From Mycobacterium decipiens (GTDB lineage: Bacteria; Actinomycetota; Actinomycetes; Mycobacteriales; Mycobacteriaceae), in contig NZ_OY970459.1 in the NCBI RefSeq assembly GCF_963853665.1, positions 1,798,001-1,862,000 on the forward strand: a DNA stretch of 64,000 nucleotides. Reading direction: 5' to 3'. Under the pieces are notes generated by a model. That model was not told the origin of the DNA, searched no databases, and saw only the letters and a program-made list of their open reading frames with translations. The position numbers and the translations under genes are program-made. The first letter of the stretch is position 1. The number at the start of each line of letters is the position of its first letter. This document shows, piece by piece, positions 27,141 through 38,390 of this stretch.

Positions 27141-28292
27141 GTGCCCGCGCTTGAATCCCCAACCCGCTCGATTCGCATGCCGTCATTGTCCGGTCTGCGA
27201 GCGATCGCGGCCGGTGCCGTGCTGGCCGTTCACCTGTTCGGTCTGTGCCCCGGCGTGCCGTCGGTGTTCACGACCTTGGGGCCGTTGACTTTCTTCTTCA
27301 TACTCAGCGGGTTCATTCTCACATTGGCTGCCGATCCGAACGACACCGCGTGGCTGTTCTGGCGTCGGCGTCTGGTGAGGATATTTCCGAACCATTTAGT
27401 GACTTTCGCGATCACCATTGCGTTGATGGTCTCTGCCAGCGTGCCGATCATGGTGATCAACACGATTCCGGTGCTGTTGCTGATCCAGGCTTGGATTCCC
27501 AACTTCGACGCGCTCGGCGGGCTGGTCGGTATCAATGTGCCGGTTTGGTTCCTCTGCTGTGAGGTAATGTTCTACCTCGCGTTCCCATGGCTGATCCGGT
27601 TGATCAAGCGCATCCGCGGCGAGCGGTTGTGGTGGTGGGTGGCAGGTGTTGTCACGGTGATCATCGTCGTCCCGTTCGTTGCCCTGATGTTGCCGGCACA
27701 GCCGGTCACGTCGTGGGCCCCGACGATTCCACTGTGGCAGAGCTGGTTCGCCTACGGCTTTCCCGTCGTCCGGCTGCTCGAGTTCGTTCTCGGTATTCTG
27801 ATGGCGCGAATCATGATGACCGGCAAATGGATCCGCCTGGGCATGGCGCCGGCGTTTCTTTTAGTCCTCACCAGTATGGTGATCCAGTCCAACCTGCCCG
27901 GTGTATTCCGCGTGTCCGCTGCGCCGGCCGCGCTTCCGATCGCACTGGCGATCGCAGCATGCGCCAGCGCCGACATGTGCGGTGTGCGAACGCCTTTCAG
28001 CGGTCGGACCATGGTATGGCTCGGCGAGATCTCGTTCGCCTTCTATATGGTGCACTGGCTCGTCATCGAGTACGGCCCGCTCGACGCCGTGCACGCTACG
28101 GGCGGAGTGGTGACTGCATCCTTGCCGATGTGGCTGGTCCGCGGCCTGCTGACTGTCGTGATCAGCTTCGCCCTCGCGGTGGCCCTCTACCTGCTGGTCG
28201 AACGGCCCGCGGTTCGACGCTTCAGTCGACCGGCCAGCAGGAGTGAGAGGTCGGTCGTGGTCCCTGGCATGGTGGCCGAGGCAATAGCGTAG
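27141..28292 (+). CDS. Membrane acyltransferase, acyltransferase-3 family
   Basis: A 383-residue multi-pass membrane protein of the acyltransferase 3 (OafA/NodX-like) family. The N-terminal helix has LSGLRAIAAGAVLAVHLF with the conserved Arg and His, then FFFILSGFILTL, and about ten hydrophobic segments to LYLLVERPAVRRF. Enzymes of this family O-acylate sugars or natural products at the membrane, and some clusters use them for macrolide acylation. Start is GTG 27141 with AAAGGAG 7 bases before. It probably acylates a hydroxyl of the island's product. It has its own promoter. Confidence 0.9.
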   Translation: MPALESPTRSIRMPSLSGLRAIAAGAVLAVHLFGLCPGVPSVFTTLGPLTFFFILSGFILTLAADPNDTAWLFWRRRLVRIFPNHLVTFAITIALMVSASVPIMVINTIPVLLLIQAWIPNFDALGGLVGINVPVWFLCCEVMFYLAFPWLIRLIKRIRGERLWWWVAGVVTVIIVVPFVALMLPAQPVTSWAPTIPLWQSWFAYGFPVVRLLEFVLGILMARIMMTGKWIRLGMAPAFLLVLTSMVIQSNLPGVFRVSAAPAALPIALAIAACASADMCGVRTPFSGRTMVWLGEISFAFYMVHWLVIEYGPLDAVHATGGVVTASLPMWLVRGLLTVVISFALAVALYLLVERPAVRRFSRPASRSERSVVVPGMVAEAIA

Positions 28293-28323
28293 ATATTCCT
28301 CTTGAATCGCATGATGCGATTTG

Positions 28324-28371
28324 GCGGATCGAAATAATCATTTTGACCGCACCGGCAAAATTGTTGATACT
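28324..28371 (+). promoter_or_regulatory. Promoter with GCGGATCGAAAT element, driving the SDR gene
   Basis: GCGGATCGAAAT (28324-28335) is the third copy of the element seen at 27020 and 27062. It is again followed, after exactly 7 bases, by TTGACC (28343-28348), and 17 bases later by GATACT (28366-28371). The SDR start codon lies at 28399. Together with the site at 27062 this defines a small set of co-regulated promoters within the island. Confidence 0.6.
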
Positions 28372-28398
28372 GGTTTCAGTATTTAACCGAGGTAGAGC

Positions 28399-29196
28399 GT
28401 GGAGTCCAGGGTGAGTCAGAGTCGCCTTAGCGCGTCGATTTCCGACGAGTTGGAAGGTAAGCGGGCCGTAGTTACCGGCGGTAGCCGTGGTATCGGCGCC
28501 GCGATCGTGCAAAAATTGCTCGACACCGGCGCTACGGTTGTCACCGGTGCTCGTAGTTCGACCGAGAAAACGCCGTCTGCTGCCAAGTTCGTGAGAGTGG
28601 ATTTCAGCACGCCCGACGGTGTGCGCGAATTCGCGGATGCCGCATTGGAAATCCTTGGCGGCGTGGATATCATCGTCAACAACGCGGGTGGTTGTCGCGC
28701 CTTTCAGAGTGCGTTAGACATCGAGAACGACTGGCAATACACGATGGATATCAATTTCCTTGCCGCCGTTCGACTCAATTCCGCACTCGTGCCGTCCATG
28801 CGCGCGAGCGGCGGCGGGGTCATCCTGCACGTTTCTTCTATTGCCACCATTTCGTCTTACCCGATGATCCTGCACTATGCCGCCGCCAAGTCCGCCCTCG
28901 AGGTATACAGCAAGGGGCTCGCGGTCGAGTTGGCGCCGCAGGGTATCCGCGTCGTCGCCGTTTCTCTTGGAAATGTGATGACACCAGGGGCAGACGAGGC
29001 CCGCGAGAAGGTTCTCGAGTATCTCGGCCAGGATCGGCGATCGGGTTCGGAAACATGGGCCGACGAAATTCCGCTCGGACGGATCGGTCAGACGTCCGAC
29101 ATCGCGGAGGCGGTTGGTTTTCTGATCTCCGAACGCGCCAAATGGATCACCGGCAGCAATCTCGTCATCGATGGTGGGCGCGTCGCGGCTCTGTGA
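28399..29196 (+). CDS. Short-chain dehydrogenase/reductase
   Basis: A 265-residue classical SDR. The Rossmann motif is TGGSRGIG near residues 25-32, NNAG follows, and the catalytic Ser (HVSSIAT) and YAAAK are present. The C-terminal end has ITGSNLVIDGG. Start GTG 28399 follows a GAGG site; GTG 28411 is a possible alternative. It is probably an NAD(P)H-dependent ketoreductase or alcohol dehydrogenase acting on the polyketide, for example on the carbonyl left by module 4, or on an aldehyde made by the carboxylic acid reductase downstream. It starts the right-hand tailoring operon. Confidence 0.9.
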   Translation: MESRVSQSRLSASISDELEGKRAVVTGGSRGIGAAIVQKLLDTGATVVTGARSSTEKTPSAAKFVRVDFSTPDGVREFADAALEILGGVDIIVNNAGGCRAFQSALDIENDWQYTMDINFLAAVRLNSALVPSMRASGGGVILHVSSIATISSYPMILHYAAAKSALEVYSKGLAVELAPQGIRVVAVSLGNVMTPGADEAREKVLEYLGQDRRSGSETWADEIPLGRIGQTSDIAEAVGFLISERAKWITGSNLVIDGGRVAAL

Positions 29197-29260
29197 GTCG
29201 ACGATCAGCAATACAAGTATTCGCCGGCGATTGCTTGCCGGGGCTGAAAGGGATGACAGG

Positions 29261-30457
29261 ATGACCGCGACGGGGGAAGAGGTGCTGGCCTATCCGTTCG
29301 GTCCGGTCGACGGGCTCGAGGTGGATTCGGCGCTGGCCGAGATGTGCCGGGAACAACCGGTGCTGCGCGTGCGTCTGCCTTTCGGCGGAGACGCCTGGCT
29401 GGTGACGCGCCACGCGGATGTCAAGACGGTGCTGTCCGATCCGCGGTTCAGCCGCGCCGCCGCCGTGGGCGAGGACGTGCCCCGAACGATCGCTGCCGGA
29501 TTACCCAGCACATCGATGCTGAGCATGGATCCGCCGCAGCACAGCCGACTGCGGCGCCGTGTGATTCGCGCGTTCACGGTCCGTCGCGTCGAATCGTTGC
29601 GCCCGCGCGTCCAGCAGATCGTGGACGGGCTGCTGGACACCATGATTGCCGCCGGATCGCCCGGCGACCTGGCCAAGGCGCTGACCTGGCCACTGCCGAT
29701 CACGGTGGTCTGCGAGTTGCTCGGCGTGCCTATTACCGACCGCGACCGGTTCACCGTCTGGGTGGACGACCTGCTCATGCTGTCCGATCCGGAACAGGCC
29801 ACGCAGGCCCGTGAACACCTCAATGACTACCTCGCCGGTCAAATCGCCCGGCGTCGCGTTGCCCCCACGGATGATCTGCTCGCGGCACTGGTCACCGCAC
29901 CGGACGACGGGGATCGGCTCAACGACGAGGATCTGATCGGCATCGGGGTGAGTCTGCTGTCCGCCGGCCACGAGGCCACCGCCAACCAGCTCGGCAACTT
30001 CGTCTACACATTGCTGACCAATCTCGAGTTGTGGCGGAAACTCGTTGCCCAGCCCGGTCTGATACCCGCCGCGGTCGAGGAGCTGTCCCGAACAATCCCG
30101 ATCAGTGCTTCCGCCGGCTTCACCCGTATCGCCACAGCGGACGTCGAACTCAGCGGCAGAACCATCCGCGCCGGCGACGCCGTGGTGGTCGAATTCTCCA
30201 TGGCCAACCGGGATCCCGAGGTGTTCGACCACCCCGAGGTGATCGACTTCCATCGCAGGAGCATCCCACATCTCGCCTTCGGCTACGGGGTGCACCACTG
30301 CCTCGGCGCGCAGTTGGCGCGGATGGAGTTGCGGCTCACGCTCGAGTCCCTGATTCGCCGGCTGCCCGGTCTGCGCCTGGCGGTGCCGGCGGAGCAGTTG
30401 TCCTGGCGGACCGATCGTCTCATCCGCGGGCTGGACGCGCTGCCGGTCATCTGGTGA
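29261..30457 (+). CDS. Cytochrome P450 (second of two in the cluster)
   Basis: A 398-residue P450. The I-helix motif is SAGHEATAN, where the Thr pair of most P450s is changed to Ala-Thr. The ExxR is EELSR and the heme loop [15 protein letters not shown] carries the thiolate Cys. ATG 29261 is chosen because GAAAGGG lies 8 bases upstream and the N-terminus then matches related P450s; the frame is open a further 30 codons upstream. It lies 64 bp after the SDR and 10 bp before the carboxylic acid reductase, in one transcription unit. It is probably a second tailoring oxidase. Confidence 0.95.
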   Translation: MTATGEEVLAYPFGPVDGLEVDSALAEMCREQPVLRVRLPFGGDAWLVTRHADVKTVLSDPRFSRAAAVGEDVPRTIAAGLPSTSMLSMDPPQHSRLRRRVIRAFTVRRVESLRPRVQQIVDGLLDTMIAAGSPGDLAKALTWPLPITVVCELLGVPITDRDRFTVWVDDLLMLSDPEQATQAREHLNDYLAGQIARRRVAPTDDLLAALVTAPDDGDRLNDEDLIGIGVSLLSAGHEATANQLGNFVYTLLTNLELWRKLVAQPGLIPAAVEELSRTIPISASAGFTRIATADVELSGRTIRAGDAVVVEFSMANRDPEVFDHPEVIDFHRRSIPHLAFGYGVHHCLGAQLARMELRLTLESLIRRLPGLRLAVPAEQLSWRTDRLIRGLDALPVIW

Positions 30458-30467
30458 TGAGCTGATC

Positions 30468-33400
30468 ATGGCCGAAGCGCGAGCGGCCATCACCACGGTC
30501 GTGCATGATCCGAGCAAGGGACTCGCCCAGGTCATGGCGGCCGTCATGGAGGGTCACGGGGACCGGCCGGCCCTGGGCGAACGCGCCAGGAAGTCTGCGA
30601 CGGGGCGGCTGCTCCCGAGGTTCGACACCATCAGCTATCGCGAGCTGTGGGCCCGCGTCCGTGCCATCGCCAGCGAGTGGTACCACGACCGGCGGTATCC
30701 GTTGAGCGCGGGCGATCGGATCGGCATCCTGGGTTTCAGCAGCACCGACTACGCGACGCTCGACCTGGCATGCATGCACTCGGGCATCGTGTCCGTGCCC
30801 TTACAGTCCAGCGCGCCACTGTCGCAGCTGTGGCCGATTATCGCGGAGACCGAGACCCACGTGCTCGCGGCAAGCATTGAGCGCCTGAATACCGCTGTCG
30901 AAGCCGTCATCGGGGGCACGTCGATCCAGCGCGTGATCGTATTCGACTATCACCCCGAGATCATTGGTCAGCGCGAAACCTTCGATTCCGCGCGGCGGCG
31001 CCTGGCCGACCTCGGCCGCTCGGTGGTGGTCGAGTCGCTGGCCACGGTAATCGAACATGGTACCGACCTGCCGCCGGCTCCCCTGTTCACCGCCGACGCG
31101 GGCGAGGATGCCTTGGCCCTGCTTATCTACACGTCCGGCAGTACCGGGACCCCCAAGGGGGCCATGTACACCCAGCGGCTGGTCCGCACCATATGGAACG
31201 GGTTTACCTACGGGTCCGACGACGTTCCCCCAATCGGCGTCCACTACCTGCCGCAAAGCCATCTCGCCGGTCGCATGTCGCTGATGGGTCTGCTCGCCCG
31301 CGGTGGTATCGGCTACTTCACCGCCGCGAGCGACCTATCCACCCTGTTCGAGGACATTGCGCTGGTTCGGCCCACGGAGCTGACCATGGTTCCGCGCGTG
31401 TGCGATGTGCTTTTTCAGCACTACCAGAGCGAACTGGCCAGGCGAGGTGGCGAGCCGGGTGACATCGAGATGGCCGTCAAGGCCGACCTGCGGGAGAACT
31501 TACTGGGCGGACGTGTCGCCAAGGCTTTCGTCGGTACCGCCCCACTATCCGCCGAGATGGTGTCGTTCGTCGAGTCCTGCCTGAATCTGCACCTGCACAT
31601 CGGTTACGGTTCCACCGAAGCCGGTGGAGTGCTGCTCGACACGGTGGTGCAACGTCCGCCGGTGATTGAGTACAAGCTGGTCGACGTCCCGGAACTGGGT
31701 TACTTCCGAACAGATAGGCCGCATCCGCGGGGGGAGCTGCTACTCAAGTCGGAGACCATAATTCCCGGGTACTTCAAGCGACCCAAGGCCACCGCCGAGG
31801 TGTTCGACGAGGATGGCTACTACCGAACCGGTGACATCATGGCCGAGATCGGCTTCGACCGGTTGGTCTACGTGGACCGGGTCAAGGACGTCCTGAAACT
31901 GTCCCAGGGCGAGTTCGTGGCCGTCTCCCGCCTGGAAACCATCTTCCTCGGCAGCCCCCTGATCCGGCAGATCTTCTTGTACGGCAACAGCGAGCGCCCC
32001 TACCTGCTCGCGGTGGTGGTGCCCGCCCCGGCCGCGTTGGCCAGGGCCGGTACGGACGTCAAGTCACTGCGGAAACTGCTCACCGAATCACTCCAGCAGA
32101 TCGCCAAGGGTGCCGAACTCAACCGGTACGAGATCCCGCGTGACGTTCTGATTGAACTCGAACCCTTCACTGTTGGGAACGGACTGCTTGCCGACAGTCA
32201 CAAACTGCTGCGGCCCAGACTCAAGCAGCGCTACGGCCGGGCCCTCGAACAGCGCTACATCGAACTTGCCGACGCACAGGCCGAGCAGTTGCGCCAACTG
32301 CGGCAAGCGGGGCCGGATCAGCCGGTGCTGGAGACGGTCTGTCGGGCTGCCCAGGCACTACTAGGCCACCCGACCACCGACTTGCGCGCCCAGGTGCACT
32401 TCACCGATCTGGGTGGGGATTCCCTGTCCGCGCTATCGTTTTGCACCCTTATGCAGGACATATTCGGCATTGAGGTTCCGGTGGCAGTGGTCATCAGCCC
32501 GGCCAACGACCTGCCGAAGGTGGCGAAATACATTGAGGCACAACGCGAATCCAGGGCAACTCGGCCAACATTCGCCTCCGTACACGGCGAGAACTGCTCC
32601 GAAGTGCGTGCCGCAGACCTCACCTTGGACAAGTTCATCGACGCATCGACGCTCGCCGCCGCCGCCATGCTGCCCCGCCCCGCCGGGGCGCTGCGGACCG
32701 TCTTGCTGACCGGGGCCAACGGCTACCTCGGCCGATTCCTGTGCCTGGAGTGGCTTCAGCGCCTGGCGCCCGCGGGCGGCAAGTTGATCTGCGTCGTCCG
32801 CGGTAGCGATCCAACCGTAGCGGCGAAGCGGCTCGAGCAGGCCTTCGACAGTGGCGATGCCGAACTGCTCGAGCGGTACCAAAAACTGGCCGAGGCGGCC
32901 CTCGAAGTGCTCGCGGGTGATATCGGTGAGCCGCACCTGGGCTTGGGCGGGGACACCTGGAACCGGCTGGCCGACACCGTGGACCTGATCGTCCACCCGG
33001 CGGCCCTCGTCAACCACGTGCTGCCCTACTCCGAGTTGTTCGGGCCCAATGTCGTTGGTACGGCGGAACTCCTTCGATTGGCACTCGCCACGCGGATCAA
33101 GCCCGTCACGTATGTATCCACCGCCGCTGTGCAGACCGGAGCTGCCGCCGCAACCGTCGACGAGAACGCCGACATCCGTGCCACCAGCCCGGTGCGGCAC
33201 ATCGATCAGGGCTACGCCAACGGGTACGCGACCAGCAAGTGGGCCGGCGAGGTTCTACTCCGCGAGGCACACGATCTGTTCGGTTTGCCGGTGGCCACTT
33301 TCCGGTCGGACATGATCCTGGCGCACAGCAGGTATCTGGGGCAGTTGAATGTGCCCGACATGTTCACCCGCCTGCTGCACGGCGTGGTTGCCACCGGCAT

Positions 33401-33869
33401 CGCGCCGGGCTCGTTCTATCGGACCGGCACACGCGCGCACTACGACGGGCTGCCGGTCGACTTCACCGCCCAGGCGATTGCCATGCTGGGCGCGCAAGCG
33501 ATCGAGGGTTACCAGACATTCAATGTGGTGAACCCGCACGACGACGCCATTTCGCTGGATACCTTTGTCGACTGGCTCATCGCGGCCGGCCACCCGATCC
33601 AGCGGGTCGTTGACTATGACGACTGGCTCACCCGATTCACGGCGGCGCTTCGTGCCCTACCGGACAAACAGCGTCAGCACTCGGTGCTGCCCCTGCTGCA
33701 CGCCTTTGCGCAACCCCAGCACGCCAACCCCGGTTCGGTGCTACCCGCCGAACGCTTCCGCGCCGCCGTGCAAGCCGCCAAGGTCGGTCCCGAAGAGGAC
33801 ATTCCCCGGCTATCGGCAGCCCTCATTGGCAAGTACGTAACCGACCTTCGCCACCTGAACCTGCTTTAG
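30468..33869 (+). CDS. Carboxylic acid reductase (adenylation-PCP-reductase), FadD9/CAR-like
   Basis: A 1133-residue three-domain enzyme similar in length and layout to M. tuberculosis FadD9 and Nocardia CAR. The adenylation domain has [16 protein letters not shown] near residue 220 and YRTGDIM. The carrier domain has LGGDSLSAL with the phosphopantetheine Ser near 648. The C-terminal NADPH-dependent thioester reductase has [12 protein letters not shown] near 745 and YATSKWAGE. Such enzymes activate a free carboxylic acid with ATP and release it as an aldehyde. Inside this cluster it could reduce the acid freed from the PKS, or make an aldehyde or alcohol partner for the terminal C domain. Confidence 0.93.
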   Translation: MAEARAAITTVVHDPSKGLAQVMAAVMEGHGDRPALGERARKSATGRLLPRFDTISYRELWARVRAIASEWYHDRRYPLSAGDRIGILGFSSTDYATLDLACMHSGIVSVPLQSSAPLSQLWPIIAETETHVLAASIERLNTAVEAVIGGTSIQRVIVFDYHPEIIGQRETFDSARRRLADLGRSVVVESLATVIEHGTDLPPAPLFTADAGEDALALLIYTSGSTGTPKGAMYTQRLVRTIWNGFTYGSDDVPPIGVHYLPQSHLAGRMSLMGLLARGGIGYFTAASDLSTLFEDIALVRPTELTMVPRVCDVLFQHYQSELARRGGEPGDIEMAVKADLRENLLGGRVAKAFVGTAPLSAEMVSFVESCLNLHLHIGYGSTEAGGVLLDTVVQRPPVIEYKLVDVPELGYFRTDRPHPRGELLLKSETIIPGYFKRPKATAEVFDEDGYYRTGDIMAEIGFDRLVYVDRVKDVLKLSQGEFVAVSRLETIFLGSPLIRQIFLYGNSERPYLLAVVVPAPAALARAGTDVKSLRKLLTESLQQIAKGAELNRYEIPRDVLIELEPFTVGNGLLADSHKLLRPRLKQRYGRALEQRYIELADAQAEQLRQLRQAGPDQPVLETVCRAAQALLGHPTTDLRAQVHFTDLGGDSLSALSFCTLMQDIFGIEVPVAVVISPANDLPKVAKYIEAQRESRATRPTFASVHGENCSEVRAADLTLDKFIDASTLAAAAMLPRPAGALRTVLLTGANGYLGRFLCLEWLQRLAPAGGKLICVVRGSDPTVAAKRLEQAFDSGDAELLERYQKLAEAALEVLAGDIGEPHLGLGGDTWNRLADTVDLIVHPAALVNHVLPYSELFGPNVVGTAELLRLALATRIKPVTYVSTAAVQTGAAAATVDENADIRATSPVRHIDQGYANGYATSKWAGEVLLREAHDLFGLPVATFRSDMILAHSRYLGQLNVPDMFTRLLHGVVATGIAPGSFYRTGTRAHYDGLPVDFTAQAIAMLGAQAIEGYQTFNVVNPHDDAISLDTFVDWLIAAGHPIQRVVDYDDWLTRFTAALRALPDKQRQHSVLPLLHAFAQPQHANPGSVLPAERFRAAVQAAKVGPEEDIPRLSAALIGKYVTDLRHLNLL

Positions 33870-33955
33870 CTTCGCTTGGTCAGGCAGCGCGGGCGGAGCG
33901 GGACTTCGTCCACGGAAATGCATAGAGCAACGCCATAGAAAGAGAGGAAACCTTG

Positions 33956-34009
33956 ATGTCGAGTATTTCTCGTGAAGAGCGGTTCCCGCGGGGCATCGAG
34001 CCCGAATGA
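33956..34009 (+). CDS. Possible 17-residue leader peptide coupled to the oxygenase gene
   Basis: ATG 33956 with an AGAGAGGAAA site 6 bases upstream opens a reading frame for MSSISREERFPRGIEPE. Its stop overlaps the oxygenase ATG in ATGA. The oxygenase itself has no good ribosome binding site, so translation through this small frame could re-initiate there. It may be a coupling leader with no function of its own, or the true N-terminal region of a frameshifted longer gene. I do not recognise the peptide. Confidence 0.45.
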   Translation: MSSISREERFPRGIEPE

Positions 34010-34944
34010 CCGGCGCGACCACCTCCTGTGTCCCCATTGTTGACTGCTCGGCATTGCGCATCGATCCCGCTGAGCCTGCGCTCACCGAGCAGGTCGCGGC
34101 GGCCTGCCGGGATTTCGGCGGATTTGTCGCCACCGGCTATGGACTCACCGCCACCGGCGAGGCGTTCCGGCAAGCGCGGCGGTTCTTCGAGCTGCCAGTG
34201 GAAGTCCGGCGGTCGGTCGCGGCCGACCGTAGTAACCATGGCTGGATCGAGCACCGCTCGGAGACCAGCCACGGTCGGGAACCGGACCTCAAGGAAGTGT
34301 TCCAGATCGGGCCGGATCTTGGCCCGGACCACCCGTTGGTGAGGGCCGGCACCCCGTTCCACGGGCCGAACCGGTGGCCGAGGCAGCTGCCCGGCTTTGA
34401 ACACGCCGTGGTGGCACTGTTTGATCAAGTGCAGGAGCTGTGTCGGGACCTGAGTGTGCCGCTGGCGCGTGGACTAACGCTGGGCTCCGATGGACTGCGC
34501 GTGCACCTCGCCGAGCCATACACGTGTATGCGACTGCACCGCTACCGGGTGGTCGATCCGCACTTTGCCCGCACCGGTGAGAAGTTCGGACACGCCCCGC
34601 ACACCGACTTCGGCCTGCTCGGCATCGTCTTGCAGGAGGACGGCGGGGGGCTGCAAGCCGAACACAACGGAGAGTGGATCGATATGCCCGGCGGCGGTGA
34701 CCTGATCACCGTAATAGTCGGCGACCTGCTGGCATGGTGGAGCGGTGGGCAGTATCGGGCGCTGCGGCACCAGGTACCCACTCCGCAGCAGCGGGACCGG
34801 TACTCGATCGGGCTGTTCGTGAACCCCGCGTTCAGCCGGTCATTGCACCCGCTGAACGACACCGATTCCGAACCGCGGCGGTGCGGGGAGTTCATCCCCA
34901 ACCTATTCGACAGACCCCGGAACCCGGCAACCGTGAAATTTTGA
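34006..34944 (+). CDS. Fe(II)/2-oxoglutarate-dependent oxygenase, isopenicillin N synthase-like
   Basis: A 312-residue non-heme iron oxygenase. The N-terminal DIOX_N region has ACRDFGGFVATGYG and FFELPVEVRR. The jelly-roll core has the HxD iron ligands in HAPHTDFGLLGI, the distal His in ALRHQVP, and the 2-oxoglutarate-binding RYSIG. It should hydroxylate, desaturate or cyclise a substrate using 2-oxoglutarate and oxygen. Its place at the end of the tailoring operon points to the polyketide as substrate. The start overlaps the stop of a 17-codon upstream frame. Confidence 0.92.
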   Translation: MTGATTSCVPIVDCSALRIDPAEPALTEQVAAACRDFGGFVATGYGLTATGEAFRQARRFFELPVEVRRSVAADRSNHGWIEHRSETSHGREPDLKEVFQIGPDLGPDHPLVRAGTPFHGPNRWPRQLPGFEHAVVALFDQVQELCRDLSVPLARGLTLGSDGLRVHLAEPYTCMRLHRYRVVDPHFARTGEKFGHAPHTDFGLLGIVLQEDGGGLQAEHNGEWIDMPGGGDLITVIVGDLLAWWSGGQYRALRHQVPTPQQRDRYSIGLFVNPAFSRSLHPLNDTDSEPRRCGEFIPNLFDRPRNPATVKF

Positions 34945-34962
34945 GGAACAGGAGAGCTCGAT

Positions 34963-35358
34963 ATGGAACAGGATATCGGTGAGATGGCGACCAGCTTCCT
35001 GCGGCGTCTGGAGGCGTACGACTTCACCGGTGCTCGGACTATGTGTACCGACGCAGCCACCGTGTGGCACAACGACGCTAGCGGGGAGCAGACGGTCGGT
35101 GCGGTGTTGGAGCATTTTGAATCCTTTGCCGCAACAGCCAATTCACTGCAGTTCGATGTAGTCCGGCAGTTCAAAAATTCCAACGAAGTACTCCAGCAAC
35201 ACGTACTGCGTCTGAGTATGGCCGACGGGTCGTGCAGCGAGGTTCACGCCGCGGTGTACTTCCGGTTCGAGCACGGCCTCATCGACCGCATCGAGGAGTT
35301 CATGTATTCGGTGCCAGCGGACCAGGTGCCACAGTTTGCACCTTCGCACGACCACTGA
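34963..35358 (+). CDS. SnoaL-like/NTF2-fold small protein
   Basis: A 131-residue single-domain protein with an NTF2/SnoaL-like pattern: an N-terminal helix FLRRLEAYDFTGARTMC, a WHND segment, then beta-strand-rich sequence to HAAVYFRFEHGLIDRIEEF. Members of this fold include polyketide cyclases, hydrolases, isomerases and non-enzymatic proteins, so the reaction is uncertain. ATG 34963 follows a GAGGAACAGGAGAG-type site 18 bp after the oxygenase stop. It is the last gene of the island before dapB and may cyclise or rearrange the product. Confidence 0.8.
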   Translation: MEQDIGEMATSFLRRLEAYDFTGARTMCTDAATVWHNDASGEQTVGAVLEHFESFAATANSLQFDVVRQFKNSNEVLQQHVLRLSMADGSCSEVHAAVYFRFEHGLIDRIEEFMYSVPADQVPQFAPSHDH

Positions 35359-35383
35359 CAGATCGCTGGTGAGGTCCTCCTAG

Positions 35384-36627
<1,244 letters not shown>

Positions 36628-36673
36628 TGCACCACCTGGTCGATTGCTCCGCTTTTGGTCCGAGGGGCCTGCG

Positions 36674-37126
36674 GTGCCGCGCCTCTTGATCGTTCACCAC
36701 ACGCCGTCTCCGCACCTGCAGGCGATGTTTGAGGCGGTGGTGTCCGGTGCGACCGATCCCGAGATCGAGGGCGTGGAGGTGGTGCGGCGACCCGCCCTGA
36801 CGGTTGCGCCCATCGACATGCTGGAGGCCGACGGCTACCTACTGGGCACTCCGGCCAATCTCGGTTACATCAGTGGTGCCCTCAAGCACGCCTTCGATGT
36901 CTGCTACTACCCGTGCCTGGACACCACCCGTGGGCGTTCGTTCGGCGCATACATCCACGGCAACGAGGGCACCGAGGGAGCCGAGCGAGCCGTCGACACG
37001 ATCACAACCGGCCTGGGTTGGGTGCAAGCTGCCGAGACCGTCGTGGTGATGGGCAGGCCGACCAAGGCCGACATCGAGGCATGCTGGAACCTCGGAGCAA
37101 CCGTCGCCGCACAGTTAATGGGATGA
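36674..37126 (+). CDS. Flavodoxin-like/NADPH-dependent FMN reductase family protein, Rv2771c-like
   Basis: A 150-residue flavodoxin-fold protein: LLIVHHTPSPHLQAM provides the phosphate-binding loop, and GTPANLGYISGALKHAFD and GAYIHGNEG are typical of the FMN-binding loops of small flavin reductases. GTG 36674 gives the VPRLLIVHH start seen in M. tuberculosis. It is the third gene of the dapB operon. The physiological electron partner is not known. Confidence 0.88.
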   Translation: MPRLLIVHHTPSPHLQAMFEAVVSGATDPEIEGVEVVRRPALTVAPIDMLEADGYLLGTPANLGYISGALKHAFDVCYYPCLDTTRGRSFGAYIHGNEGTEGAERAVDTITTGLGWVQAAETVVVMGRPTKADIEACWNLGATVAAQLMG

Positions 37127-37253
37127 GTCGGGCTCTGTGGACGCCGCGACCGGCCGCGGCGAGCTGGGCGCGCCGTGGCGGCCCTGATGGAATAATGGAT
37201 GCCTTAGATGGAGCACCGGCCACCACTGCCTCGACCAGAAACGGAACGCCTAA

Positions 37254-38390
37254 GTGGATTTTGGAGCTCTGCCTCCGGAGATCAACTCCGCGCGCATGTA
37301 CGGCGGCGCGGGCGTGACAGACCTGCTGGCGGCCGGGGCCGCGTGGAACGGCATAGCTTCGGAGTTGAGCACCGCTGCGTCCTCCTTCGAGTCGGTCATC
37401 ACCCGGCTGACCACCGAGCAGTGGATGGGTCCCGCGTCGCTGTCGATGGTCGCCGCTGCGCAGCCCTACCTGGTCTGGTTGACCTACACCGCTGAATCCT
37501 CGGCGCTCGCGGCGACACAGGCCATGGCGTCTGCGGCCGCCTTTGAGTCGGCATTTGCGATGACGGTGCCCCCGGCCGAGGTTGCTGCCAACAGAGCCCT
37601 GTCGGCCGAACTGATAGCGACCAACATCCTTGGTCAAAACGTGCCGGCCATCGCGGCTGCCGAGGCACGTTACGGCGAAATGTGGGCCCAAGACGCTTCG
37701 GCCATGTACGGCTATGCGGCCTCCTCGGCGGTGGCCGCCAGACTGAACCCGCTGACCAGGCCGTCGCACAGCACTAATCCGGCCGGGATCGCCAACCAAG
37801 CCGCCGCTGTTGGCCGGGCCGCCGCGTCCGGTTCCGCGCAGCAGGTAGGTCTTAGCAACCTGATCACCAACGTCGCAAACGCTGTCATGAGCCTCGCCTC
37901 CCCAATCATGTCGGCGGCCGATGCGGCGGGGCTGGACGCGCTCAGGCAGATACTCACGCATCCCCTAAATCCGTTCGTACTAAACGTGTTTCACGGTTTG
38001 GGCGGCGTGGCGGACTTTGCCCTGAACGGCATGGCCAACGCGGCGCTCCTCGTCGCCGGCGACCAAAGCGTTGGCATCGGTAGCGCCGCCATTGCGGGTA
38101 GCAAGCTCAAAGCAGCTGCTGTGGCCCCAACACCGCTGTCGGCCGGTTTGGGCAGTGCGTCCACGGTCGGTCGCCTGTCGGTGCCGGCCAACTGGTCTAC
38201 CGCGATACCGGCGACGACCGTCCGTACCGCCGTGGACGGCACCGGCTGGGCGGTTCCCGACGAGGACGGACCGATCGCAGCGCTGCCGCCTGCGCCTGGA
38301 ATGGTCGCAACCGCCAGGAGCGCCGCCGTCGGCGCCGGGCCGCGGTATGGGGTCAAGCCGACTGTGCTGCCCAAGCAAGGCCTCTTCTGA
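37254..38390 (+). CDS. PPE44: PPE family protein, PPE44-like (SVP subfamily)
   Basis: A 378-residue PPE protein. The N-terminal PPE domain starts [20 protein letters not shown], with the WxG-type turn TEQWMGPAS. The C-terminal part has the GRLSVPANW motif of the PPE-SVP subfamily. Such proteins are secreted through ESX-5 as heterodimers with a PE partner. Position before PE27 and PPE43 matches M. tuberculosis Rv2770c. Start GTG 37254 gives the standard MDFG N-terminus. Confidence 0.93.
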   Translation: MDFGALPPEINSARMYGGAGVTDLLAAGAAWNGIASELSTAASSFESVITRLTTEQWMGPASLSMVAAAQPYLVWLTYTAESSALAATQAMASAAAFESAFAMTVPPAEVAANRALSAELIATNILGQNVPAIAAAEARYGEMWAQDASAMYGYAASSAVAARLNPLTRPSHSTNPAGIANQAAAVGRAAASGSAQQVGLSNLITNVANAVMSLASPIMSAADAAGLDALRQILTHPLNPFVLNVFHGLGGVADFALNGMANAALLVAGDQSVGIGSAAIAGSKLKAAAVAPTPLSAGLGSASTVGRLSVPANWSTAIPATTVRTAVDGTGWAVPDEDGPIAALPPAPGMVATARSAAVGAGPRYGVKPTVLPKQGLF

